Positions 1 through 4,875 of a stretch of DNA of 7,526 nt are shown piece after piece. The DNA comes from Betaproteobacteria bacterium (lineage in GTDB: Bacteria > Pseudomonadota > Gammaproteobacteria > Burkholderiales > SG8-39). The position numbers and the translations under genes are program-made. Location of the stretch: assembly GCA_027317055.1 (NCBI GenBank), contig DAHVFK010000153.1:1-7526 (forward strand), in the 5' to 3' direction. The notes below the pieces were generated by a model that was given only the letters and a program-made list of their open reading frames with translations, had not been told where the DNA came from and searched no databases. The stretch's first letter is position 1; the number at the start of each line of letters is the position of its first letter.

Positions 1-193
1 CGGCCAACCACTCCCGATGTGCATCGAGCAAGCCCTCACGCCGCCCCGGGCGCCGGTACGCCTGCCAGCGCACCTGCCGCAGACACCGGCGCACAGTCTT
101 TCGGTCAAGGCCCGTGGCGCGCGCCACCCCCGAGACCGTCATCCCGGCCGCCTTCAGCCGGTGCATCTGCTCCCAACGCTCTTTGCCAACCAC
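1..193 (-). CDS. istA: IS21-family transposase IstA, N-terminal fragment
   Basis: This is the first 64 codons of an IS21-type transposase, cut by the window edge. The translation from the GTG at 193 begins VVGKERWEQMHRLKAAG and contains a helix-turn-helix of the form GMTVSGVARATGLDRKTVRR at residues 17-36. It is followed by the basic stretch QVRWQAYRRPGRREGLLDA that typically leads into the core of IstA. In the family this HTH binds the repeats at the element ends, and the downstream DDE domain (not present here) does strand transfer. I chose the GTG because a GGGAGGAG Shine-Dalgarno lies just upstream. The in-frame ATG ten codons later, or upstream GTG/TTG codons, are possible alternatives. 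The gene points away from the interrupted kinase-like gene's promoter, in the same direction as that gene. Confidence 0.85.
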   Translation of the reverse strand, partial: MVGKERWEQMHRLKAAGMTVSGVARATGLDRKTVRRCLRQVRWQAYRRPGRREGLLDAHREWLA

Positions 194-240
194 CGGCTCC
201 TCCCCGCCCACCCCGGGCAAGGACACCCTAACCGGCGAGC

Positions 241-272
241 CGATCTCCCCGCCCTGCAGGGCGGGGAGATCG
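241..272. repeat. 32-bp perfect palindrome in IS leader
   Basis: Each half reads CGATCTCCCCGCCCTG, and the two halves abut with no spacer (centre between 256 and 257). Both arms contain the ATCTCCCCGCCC core shared with the IS terminal repeat. The palindrome could therefore be two inverted transposase-binding sites. It could equally fold in RNA as a very stable stem between the element's end and the istA start, where it would block translation or transcription arriving from the host gene. Neither role can be proved from the sequence. Confidence 0.8.
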
Positions 273-320
273 CCAACTTCAGCTTCGATTGTCTGCTGCA
301 CTTCGCACCTCCATCGTCTG

Positions 321-344
321 GGGGTGGGGAGATTTCAATTGTCA
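321..344 (-). repeat. IS21 terminal repeat (left end)
   Basis: The outermost 24 bp of the element contain, on the minus strand, TGACAATTGAAATC followed by TCCCCACCCC. The ATCTCCCC(A/G)CCC core recurs inside the leader at 259-270 and, inverted, at 243-254. This fits the multiple transposase-binding repeats that IS21-family elements carry at each end. The matching right-end repeat is outside the window. Confidence 0.65.
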
Positions 345-849
345 TAAGTGAGGAGTTTCGGATTGACCGTGACACCGCCTCTAACGTGTCGCCCTTGGTA
401 GGGGGGTATTTGAGCGTGCGGGCGCTGTCGAGGAGGCCGACGATGTACGGCACCTTGGGCACCGACTGCCCGCCATTGCCAATCACGTATGCAGCGCCGA
501 ACACCTGCTGGCCCCGCGCCTGCCGCGCCAGCAATATCTTCTCGACGCGCGCCGGGTCCCACGGCTTGGGGTATCTGATGTCGTGGAGCGACGGCGTGTG
601 GTTGAGCATGCGCGCCACAATCATGGCGTGCCACACGTCGGGATCGTCGTAATGCGCCTTGCGCCAGTGGTCGGCGATCCAAAGTGTTGTTCTGTCGTCC
701 TCGCGGCGCACGTTGCAGAACCTGTACTCGCGCAGGATGGGATCGGTGGTCCAGGGCTCGGGACTTCCGGCTTCTTTGCGTTGCAGGATGCGCCAGCGCT
801 CGTTGATCCAATGCGCGAGGCATTTGAGTCGTTCGGCAGGTATTGGCAT
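345..849 (-). pseudogene. 5-hmdU DNA kinase-like (helical domain) gene, truncated by IS21 insertion
   Basis: The surviving 168 residues resemble the helical domain found in 5-hydroxymethyl-2'-deoxyuridine DNA kinases and related 'nucleotide kinase domain' proteins of phages. These phosphorylate hmdU in DNA as the first step of thymidine hypermodification. The clearest signature is WTTDPILREYRFCNVRRE at residues 33-50. Further on are DRTTLWI (52-58), MIVARMLN (76-83) and GAAYVIGN (118-125). I chose the ATG at 849 because GGAG lies six bases upstream; a TTG at 873 is in the same frame. A seven-codon mini-ORF (884 to 861) with an AGGAG upstream lies in the leader. After NSSL (residue 168) the frame enters the IS at 344 and continues for about 62 codons of IS-derived sequence to a stop at 154-156. 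The normal C-terminus is therefore lost, or lies beyond the far end of the element. Assignment is from recalled family motifs, not a search; other members of this superfamily (thymine pyrophosphorylase-like clades) are possible. Confidence 0.68.
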
Positions 850-908
850 TCGCTTCTCCGTTATTCGAGACAAAATCGTTCCATGCTCGATAGCTCCTAA
901 ACGAAAGA

Positions 909-955
909 GGCCAGCTAACTACCGATTCACACCGATAACCGGTTGATAGCTGGCC
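909..955. promoter_or_regulatory. Operator-like inverted repeat between divergent genes
   Basis: A perfect 9-bp inverted repeat, GGCCAGCTA (909-917) and TAGCTGGCC (947-955), brackets a 29-bp centre. The centre holds two direct copies of ACCGAT at 921-926 and 931-936, exactly 10 bp (about one helical turn) apart, and then the palindrome AACCGGTT (937-944). It lies in the gap between the minus-strand kinase-like gene (start 849) and the plus-strand HTH gene (start 967). Such an arrangement is typical of a regulator binding its own divergent promoter region. That role is inferred; no clear -35/-10 pair was recognised. Confidence 0.45.
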
Positions 956-966
956 ACTGCTGCGGC

Positions 967-1287
967 ATGCTCGACCCCGTGGAGAAGTACAAACCCATTT
1001 CGCGACAAGAGGCCGGGCGACTGGTGGCGTCTCGATTTAACGTTGCGCCGCTGGAAATGACGCCAGCGCGGCTCGAGGCGCGGCGCAAAGGCGGTCGAGC
1101 GCGCGGAGAACAGCGCGCGCAGGAAGCGGAAGACCTACGGAACGAGCAATGGTTACGGATTGAAACAGCTCGCCTACGGCTGGTGCGCAAGCGGCGGCGC
1201 AGGCCAACCTACGCCGAGCTAGGCGCTGCTACCGGGTTGTCGGTGCGCACGGTGCGCCGGGTGTTTGCGTGGTGGCGCGCTGGGTAG
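967..1287 (+). CDS. Small basic helix-turn-helix protein, hypothetical regulator
   Basis: I do not recognise a named family for this 106-residue protein. It begins MLDPVEKYKPISRQEAGRL. A charged, Arg/Ala/Glu-rich and probably helical middle runs from about residues 36 to 68 (ARLEARRKGGRARGEQRAQ...). A run KRRRRPTYAEL follows, and the protein ends with a likely helix-turn-helix, TYAELGAATGLSVRTVRRVF, at about residues 80-99. A DNA-binding role is therefore likely. It diverges from the IS-interrupted kinase-like gene across an operator-like repeat, so it may control that gene and itself. The ATG at 967 has no obvious Shine-Dalgarno; a TTG at 943 inside the operator-like repeat is the only in-frame upstream choice. 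Basic, short HTH proteins of this kind are common on prophages and plasmids, which would fit the neighbour. Confidence 0.55.
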   Translation: MLDPVEKYKPISRQEAGRLVASRFNVAPLEMTPARLEARRKGGRARGEQRAQEAEDLRNEQWLRIETARLRLVRKRRRRPTYAELGAATGLSVRTVRRVFAWWRAG

Positions 1288-1797
1288 CGGTCGCGCCAGC
1301 GGGCCGCGCAGGCCCTGCCCAGCGGCAGGGGTAGCCGCCCGCCCCGCCAGGACCAGCCAGCGATCGCTGGCGCGACCACAGCGGGGGTTTTGGGGGCTGG
1401 TACAGGCCCGCTAGGCGGGCTGGGCGGCGGGCCGGGGCGTGCGGGGCAGGCGCAGCCCGCCCGGCAGCGGCCAGCAGGCCCCGGTAACTTCTAGGGCTGG
1501 GGCACCTTGGGGCAGCGTGCGTTGCTGTGGGGACGCCAGTTGAGCAGCCGATCCGCTCAAAGCGCAACGAAATCGCGGCGTTCGACCGCTGCTGTGTAAA
1601 TTTCCCATAAGCGCAAATCGCACAGCTCGGAAGGCCGGCGGTGTCCGGTTTCGTCGATACCGGGAATTACTTCACGATAGCCGCGACGTTATCCGACACG
1701 ACGTGCGGAATTCACTGGGCGAAGGTCTTGGGGACGGCTAGGTTGACGTCGTGAGATTACGTAGAAGCGGCGCACTTTGGCCGCAGCGGAGGTAAAG
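1288..1797. other. 510-bp stretch with no convincing gene; GC-rich, hairpin-rich first half
   Basis: Open frames exist on both strands, but they have low-complexity Pro/Arg/Gly/Ala translations, no recognisable domain and no ribosome binding site, so I do not call them genes. The first 200 bp (to about 1490) are extremely GC-rich and hold several inverted repeats: 1289-1301 with 1365-1377 (13 bp), 1313-1319 with 1324-1330 (7 bp, 4-nt loop), the 14-bp palindrome 1357-1370, 1406-1411 with 1415-1420 (6 bp), and 1414-1422 with 1453-1461 (9 bp). The last two pairs overlap and are mutually exclusive. The remaining 300 bp have moderate GC, show nothing I recognise, and must contain the promoter of the exported-protein gene at 1798. 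Confidence 0.6.
1289..1377 (+). repeat. Long inverted repeat with nested hairpins downstream of HTH gene
   Basis: The arms GGTCGCGCCAGCG (1289-1301) and CGCTGGCGCGACC (1365-1377) are perfect complements 63 bp apart. Inside is CCCTGCC-cagc-GGCAGGG (1313-1330). The right arm also overlaps the palindrome CCAGCGATCGCTGG (1357-1370), so CCAGCG occurs twice directly and once inverted. The structure starts two bases after the HTH gene's stop codon. It could be a 3'-UTR structure or pause site, a structured RNA, or a protein-binding site. There is no U-tract, so it is not a standard intrinsic terminator. Confidence 0.55.
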
Positions 1798-2883
1798 ATG
1801 ACTAAGAAGCGCTATATGCGGTCGGTAATACTGACCGCGTTCCTTGCGACCCTGGTGGCGAGCCGCATTGCGTTCGCAGTGGATGAGGTCGAACCGAACG
1901 ATCCTTATACCAACGCCCAATCGCTTGTCATTGGAAGCGACGGGACAGTAACGGTTAATAATGCCTCGATCTATAACACTCAGACTCACCGCGACGTCGA
2001 CTTCTACAGCTTTCATGCGAACGCCGGCGACGTCGTAACCTTTAATATTGATGGCGGTATGGACGCCAACTACAACGGAATCTTGACGACTCTTGCCGTC
2101 TTCGGACCGGACCCCGCCAGCAACCCGCTGCCGTTGGTAACTGCGGTCGGTTCGTCATCTCCCGATGCCGGGTCACCGACGAACGCGGACGCACGCATCG
2201 ACAATTTCCCTATACCTACGACGGGGACCTATATCGTTGGCGTCAGCACCGATCCGGGCGAATTCCTCGACATCAATTCCCTTGTGACTGGTGCCCTTAG
2301 CCCAATGGGCTGGTCACCGAATAACTACGTTTACGGCAACTACACACTAATCATCTCGGGCGTGACACCTTTGGCTGCAGCCGCGCCGACGCCTCCGCCT
2401 GTAGCGACGGTCCTGCCGATCAACATCGACATCATGCCGGGCAGACGCAACGTGCTTTGGATTCACACCGCCAGCGCCAATCAAACCAGTACGGACCACG
2501 ATTCGGACCGCAGGCGCGATCTTGCCAGGGAGATGCACGGTCACTTCAAGGGCGGCATTCCGGTTGCGCTCCTGTCGACCGACACGTTCAACGCTTTGGA
2601 CGTAAACCAGAGTTCGCTTAGGTTCGGCAGCACCGGCACTGAGGACAGCCTCATGCGCTGCAACCCGAAAGGCGTCGACGTGAACCACGACGGGCGCCCC
2701 GATCTGCTCTGCCACTTCGACGTTAGAAGGGCGAATTTCGAGCCGGGCGACGCCAACGGGATCGTGACCGGCGAGACGAATTCGGGCGATGCTTTCGAAG
2801 GCCAGGGGTACCTGAAGATCGTGACGGGTAAGCGGGACGTGCAGCGGGACCTAGACCGGCACGATCGCCGGCACCACCGCTGA
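1798..2883 (+). CDS. Exported PPC-domain protein with C-terminal 'IPVAxLxTDTF' module
   Basis: This 361-residue protein is probably exported and non-enzymatic. Residues 1-27 form a signal peptide (basic start MTKKRYMRSV, hydrophobic core, predicted cut after AFA). Residues about 29-188 match a bacterial pre-peptidase C-terminal (PPC)-like beta-sandwich: VEPNDPYTNAQSL near the start, DVDFYSFHANAGDVVTFNID in the middle, and GNYTLIISG at the end. A Pro/Ala linker (191-206) leads to a second module: INIDIMPG (208-215), KGGIPVALLSTDTFNALDV (251-269), LRFGSTG (274-280) and DVNHDGRPDLLCHF (294-307). The D-x-N-x-D-G segment looks able to bind calcium, and C288 and C305 could form a disulfide. Related modules in exported proteins have a shorter gap between IDIxPG and KGxIPVA; here about 35 mostly charged residues (DHDSDRRRD...) intervene. 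A basic, His/Arg-rich tail (about 345-361) follows the module. The ATG at 1798 has an ideal GGAGGT four bases upstream; a TTG at 1777 is in frame but poorer. GC content is visibly lower than in the genes to the right. Confidence 0.85.
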   Translation: MTKKRYMRSVILTAFLATLVASRIAFAVDEVEPNDPYTNAQSLVIGSDGTVTVNNASIYNTQTHRDVDFYSFHANAGDVVTFNIDGGMDANYNGILTTLAVFGPDPASNPLPLVTAVGSSSPDAGSPTNADARIDNFPIPTTGTYIVGVSTDPGEFLDINSLVTGALSPMGWSPNNYVYGNYTLIISGVTPLAAAAPTPPPVATVLPINIDIMPGRRNVLWIHTASANQTSTDHDSDRRRDLAREMHGHFKGGIPVALLSTDTFNALDVNQSSLRFGSTGTEDSLMRCNPKGVDVNHDGRPDLLCHFDVRRANFEPGDANGIVTGETNSGDAFEGQGYLKIVTGKRDVQRDLDRHDRRHHR

Positions 2884-2921
2884 TCCGCGGTAAGCGGCCC
2901 CCGTAGGTGTAGTGGAATTCG

Positions 2922-2955
2922 GGGCCCGCGCGCTGCGCGGGCCCTTTTCTTTTTC
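2922..2955 (+). terminator. Rho-independent terminator after the exported-protein gene
   Basis: A 10-bp perfect stem, GGGCCCGCGC (2922-2931) with GCGCGGGCCC (2935-2944) and loop GCT, is followed directly by TTTTCTTTTTC. It lies 38 bp after the stop codon of the plus-strand gene. The opposite side has no T-tract, so it should act only on plus-strand transcripts and separate this gene from the converging acyl-CoA synthetase. Confidence 0.93.
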
Positions 2956-3037
2956 TGTCGTCGTTTCGCTTAGATGGTGGGCGATACGGCGCAGCACGCC
3001 GTCGACCCGCTCGATGTAATGGGCGCGGCCAACAGCG

Positions 3038-3053
3038 CGCGCGCTAGCGCGCG
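3038..3053. repeat. 16-bp palindrome just past the acyl-CoA synthetase stop
   Basis: CGCGCGCTAGCGCGCG is a perfect palindrome ending three bases before the minus-strand stop codon (3056-3058). It could fold at the 3' end of the acyl-CoA synthetase mRNA, but no T-tract follows on the minus strand. It is not a clear intrinsic terminator and may reflect the GC-rich composition. Confidence 0.4.
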
Positions 3054-3055
3054 GC

Positions 3056-4747
3056 TCAGCCCTTCAGTTCGGGGAAATCCTCCTCCCAGAATTCGTTCTT
3101 GCGCCGCGCCTCGCCCTGGCGCGCGTTTTCGGCGCCGCGCAGCTCGACGCGCCGGATCTTGCCCGAGATGGTCTTGGGCAGGTCGGAGAACTCCAGGCGC
3201 CGGATGCGCTTGTAGGCCGCCAGCCGCTCGCGCGTGAAGCGCAGGATCGACAGCGCGGTCGCGCGCGAGGGCGCGAAGCCGGGCTTGAGCACCAGGTAGG
3301 CCTTCGGCACCGACAGGCGCAGCGCGTGCGGGCTCGGCACCACCGCCGCCTCGGCCACCGCCTCGTGCTCGATCAGCGCGCTCTCGAGCTCGAACGGGCT
3401 GATGCGGTAGTCGGCGCTCTTGAACACGTCGTCGGCGCGGCCGATGTACCAGTAGTAGCCGTCGCCGTCGCGCGAGGCGACGTCCGAGGTGCGGTAGTAG
3501 GCGCCGCCGAGCAGCTCGCGGGTGCGCTCCGGGTTGTCAAGGTAGCCGGTCATCAGCCCGACCGGGCGCGGCTCGAGCTTGATCGCGACCTCGCCTTCTT
3601 CGGCCGGCTTGTCGTCGACGACGTCGAGCAGCTCGATGCGGAACCCGGGCAACGGCCGTCCCATCGAGCCGATTTTCACTGGCTGCCCCGGCGGGTTGCC
3701 GAGCTGCGCGGTGGTCTCGGTCTGGCCGTAGCCGTCGCGCACCGTGATGTTCCACGCCGCCTGCACGCGCTCGATCACCTCCGGGTTGAGCGGCTCGCCC
3801 GCGCTCGCGAGCTCGCGCAGCCTGACCGGCCAGGACTTGAGGTCCTCCAGGATCAGCATGCGCCACACGGTGGGCGGCGCGCACAGGGTCGTCACGCCGT
3901 AGCGCACCAGCGCGTCGAGCGTCTTCTTCGCGTCGAAGCGTGCCAAGTTGTACAGAAAGATCGTCGCGCCCGCGTTCCACGGCGCGAAGAAGCAGCTCCA
4001 GGCGTGCTTGGCCCAGCCCGGTGAGCTGATGTTGAAGTGCACGTCGCCTTCGCGCAGGCCGAGCCAGTACATGGTCGACAGGTGGCCGACCGGGTAGCTC
4101 TGGTGCGTATGCTGCACCATCTTCGGTTTCGCGGTGGTGCCCGAGGTGAAGTAAAGCAGGAAGGGATCGGCGGCGCGCGTTGCGCCGTCGGGCGCGAAGC
4201 TTGCGGAAGCGGAATCGGCCTGCCGATACGGCGTCCAGCCCGGCGCATCGCCGCCCACGAGGATGCGCGAGGTCTTGCCCGGCACGTCGGCGAACTTGGG
4301 GCTCGCGGCCGTGTCGGCGACCACGTGGCGGATGTTGCCGCGCTCGATGCGGTCGGCCAGGTCGGCCTGCGTGAGCTGGGTGGTGGCCGGGCTCACCACT
4401 GCGCCGAGCTTCATCGCCGCGAGCGTGAGCTCCCACAGCGGCACCACGTTCGGCAGCATGAGCAGCACGCAGTCGCCGCGCCGCACGCCGCTCGCGCGCA
4501 GGAAGTTGGCGACGCGACTGGAGCGCTCGCGCATCTCGTCGAAGCTGACCCGTTCCTCGCCGCCGTCCTCGCCCACCACCCACAGCGCGCAGCGCGAGTT
4601 GCCGCGCGCCATGACGTCAAAGTAGTCCAGCGCCCAGTTGAACTCGGACAGACTCGGCCAGCGAAAGCCCGCGTAGGCCGCGGCGTAGTCCTCGCGCTTG
4701 TGTATCAGGAAGTCGCGAGCTTGCAGGAAGCTTTCGGTCGAGTTCAT
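3056..4747 (-). CDS. AMP-forming acyl-CoA synthetase (acetyl/medium-chain type)
   Basis: This is a complete 563-residue member of the ANL superfamily. It activates a carboxylic acid with ATP to an acyl-adenylate and then forms the CoA thioester in the cytoplasm. Core motifs appear in order: the P-loop TSGTTAKPK (201-209), the aromatic/substrate region HFNISSPGWAKHAW (237-250), DGYGQTET (338-345), YRTSD (418-422), the hinge region GRADDVFKSADYRISPFE (436-453), and PKTISGK (524-530) with the catalytic lysine K530. The length and the KSADYRISPFELE form of the hinge motif are closest to the acetyl-CoA/medium- and branched-chain acyl-CoA synthetase group. The substrate cannot be read from the sequence. 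The ATG at 4747 has GGGAGGA at good spacing. The gene stands alone, convergent with the exported-protein gene and divergent from the M16 peptidase gene, with only 123 bp between the two starts. It likely serves fatty-acid or organic-acid catabolism. Confidence 0.93.
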   Translation of the reverse strand: MNSTESFLQARDFLIHKREDYAAAYAGFRWPSLSEFNWALDYFDVMARGNSRCALWVVGEDGGEERVSFDEMRERSSRVANFLRASGVRRGDCVLLMLPNVVPLWELTLAAMKLGAVVSPATTQLTQADLADRIERGNIRHVVADTAASPKFADVPGKTSRILVGGDAPGWTPYRQADSASASFAPDGATRAADPFLLYFTSGTTAKPKMVQHTHQSYPVGHLSTMYWLGLREGDVHFNISSPGWAKHAWSCFFAPWNAGATIFLYNLARFDAKKTLDALVRYGVTTLCAPPTVWRMLILEDLKSWPVRLRELASAGEPLNPEVIERVQAAWNITVRDGYGQTETTAQLGNPPGQPVKIGSMGRPLPGFRIELLDVVDDKPAEEGEVAIKLEPRPVGLMTGYLDNPERTRELLGGAYYRTSDVASRDGDGYYWYIGRADDVFKSADYRISPFELESALIEHEAVAEAAVVPSPHALRLSVPKAYLVLKPGFAPSRATALSILRFTRERLAAYKRIRRLEFSDLPKTISGKIRRVELRGAENARQGEARRKNEFWEEDFPELKG

Positions 4748-4770
4748 TTTATCTTCCTCCCGGAGCGTCG

Positions 4771-4875
4771 ATGATATTCGCCGCCGGGGTATTTACAAAG
4801 CCGCGCTCAGCTTCGCTTAAGACTTCCCCGTTAGGCTTGCGCGGGTTCGTCATCGAAACGGGAGTCGTCCCCTGA
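4771..4875 (+). CDS. Possible 34-codon upstream ORF of the M16 peptidase gene
   Basis: An ATG at 4771 preceded by GGAG five bases upstream opens a 34-codon frame. It starts MIFAAGVFTKPRSASL and ends GFVIETGVVP with a TGA at 4873-4875. Its stop overlaps the proposed CTG start of the M16 gene (4872-4874) as CCCTGAAC, a geometry suited to termination-reinitiation. The peptide has no recognisable domain. It may be a translated leader. Alternatively, it could be the true N-terminus of the M16 gene if a base has been lost or gained in the assembled sequence near the CCCC run at 4869-4872. Reality of the peptide is uncertain. Confidence 0.35.
   Translation: MIFAAGVFTKPRSASLKTSPLGLRGFVIETGVVP
4861..4874 (+). 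promoter_or_regulatory. Ribosome binding site and CTG start of the M16 gene
   Basis: GGGAG (4860-4864) is followed after seven bases by CTG (4872-4874). In this frame a TAA lies at 4818-4820, and no ATG, GTG or TTG occurs between it and the end of the signal-peptide charged region. The next in-frame GTG lies inside the hydrophobic core and would destroy the signal peptide. The site therefore decides the start, but a CTG start is rare and is inferred. Confidence 0.5.

Larger units (their letters stand above)
1..344 (-). mobile_element. IS21-family insertion sequence, left end (partial)
   Basis: This is the istA-proximal end of an IS21-family element; the rest lies beyond position 1. Read on the minus strand, the element begins at 344 with TGACAATTGAAATCTCCCC, the TG-initiated type of end seen in many IS21-family members. 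A leader of about 150 bp follows, then the start of an IstA-like transposase in the same orientation. The outer edge coincides with the point where the neighbouring kinase-like reading frame stops resembling its family, which supports an insertion boundary at 344/345. IS21 elements move by IstA (DDE transposase) with the AAA+ helper IstB and leave a short target duplication. The other end is not in the window, so the duplication cannot be checked. Confidence 0.85.

Noticed and set aside
17..652. 211-codon plus-strand open frame across the IS end and kinase-like fragment
   Set aside because: It crosses the IS/host junction and is antisense to two recognisable protein segments, so it is a shadow.
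1289..1377. Integron attC site or CRISPR-like repeat in the hairpin region
   Set aside because: No GTTRRRY/RYYYAAC core sites and no regularly spaced repeats with unique spacers. Only inverted repeats are present.
1285..1493. Frame of the HTH gene stays open for about 68 codons after its TAG stop, suggesting readthrough or a premature stop
   Set aside because: The extension is Gly/Pro/Ala/Arg low complexity in extremely GC-rich DNA, where stop codons are rare. The HTH fold is complete before the TAG.
1229..1623. Minus-strand open frames of 112 and 70 codons in the GC-rich patch
   Set aside because: No start context and no domain, and they overlap the HTH gene or the hairpin region. Composition explains them.
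1640..1753. Short plus-strand frame from a GTG (VSGFVDTGNYFTIAATL...) upstream of the exported-protein gene
   Set aside because: It is 38 codons or fewer, has no Shine-Dalgarno and no recognisable family. It could be a decayed gene tail but cannot be supported.
1743..1771. TTGACG at 1743-1748 as a -35 box for the exported-protein gene
   Set aside because: No acceptable -10 hexamer occurs at 16-18 bp spacing, so the promoter is not called.
3326..4774. Plus-strand open frames opposite the acyl-CoA synthetase (3326-4024 and 4037-4774), and the 348-codon minus-strand frame within it
   Set aside because: Low-complexity Arg/Ala/His-rich translations. The minus-strand acyl-CoA synthetase carries every expected ANL motif through this region.
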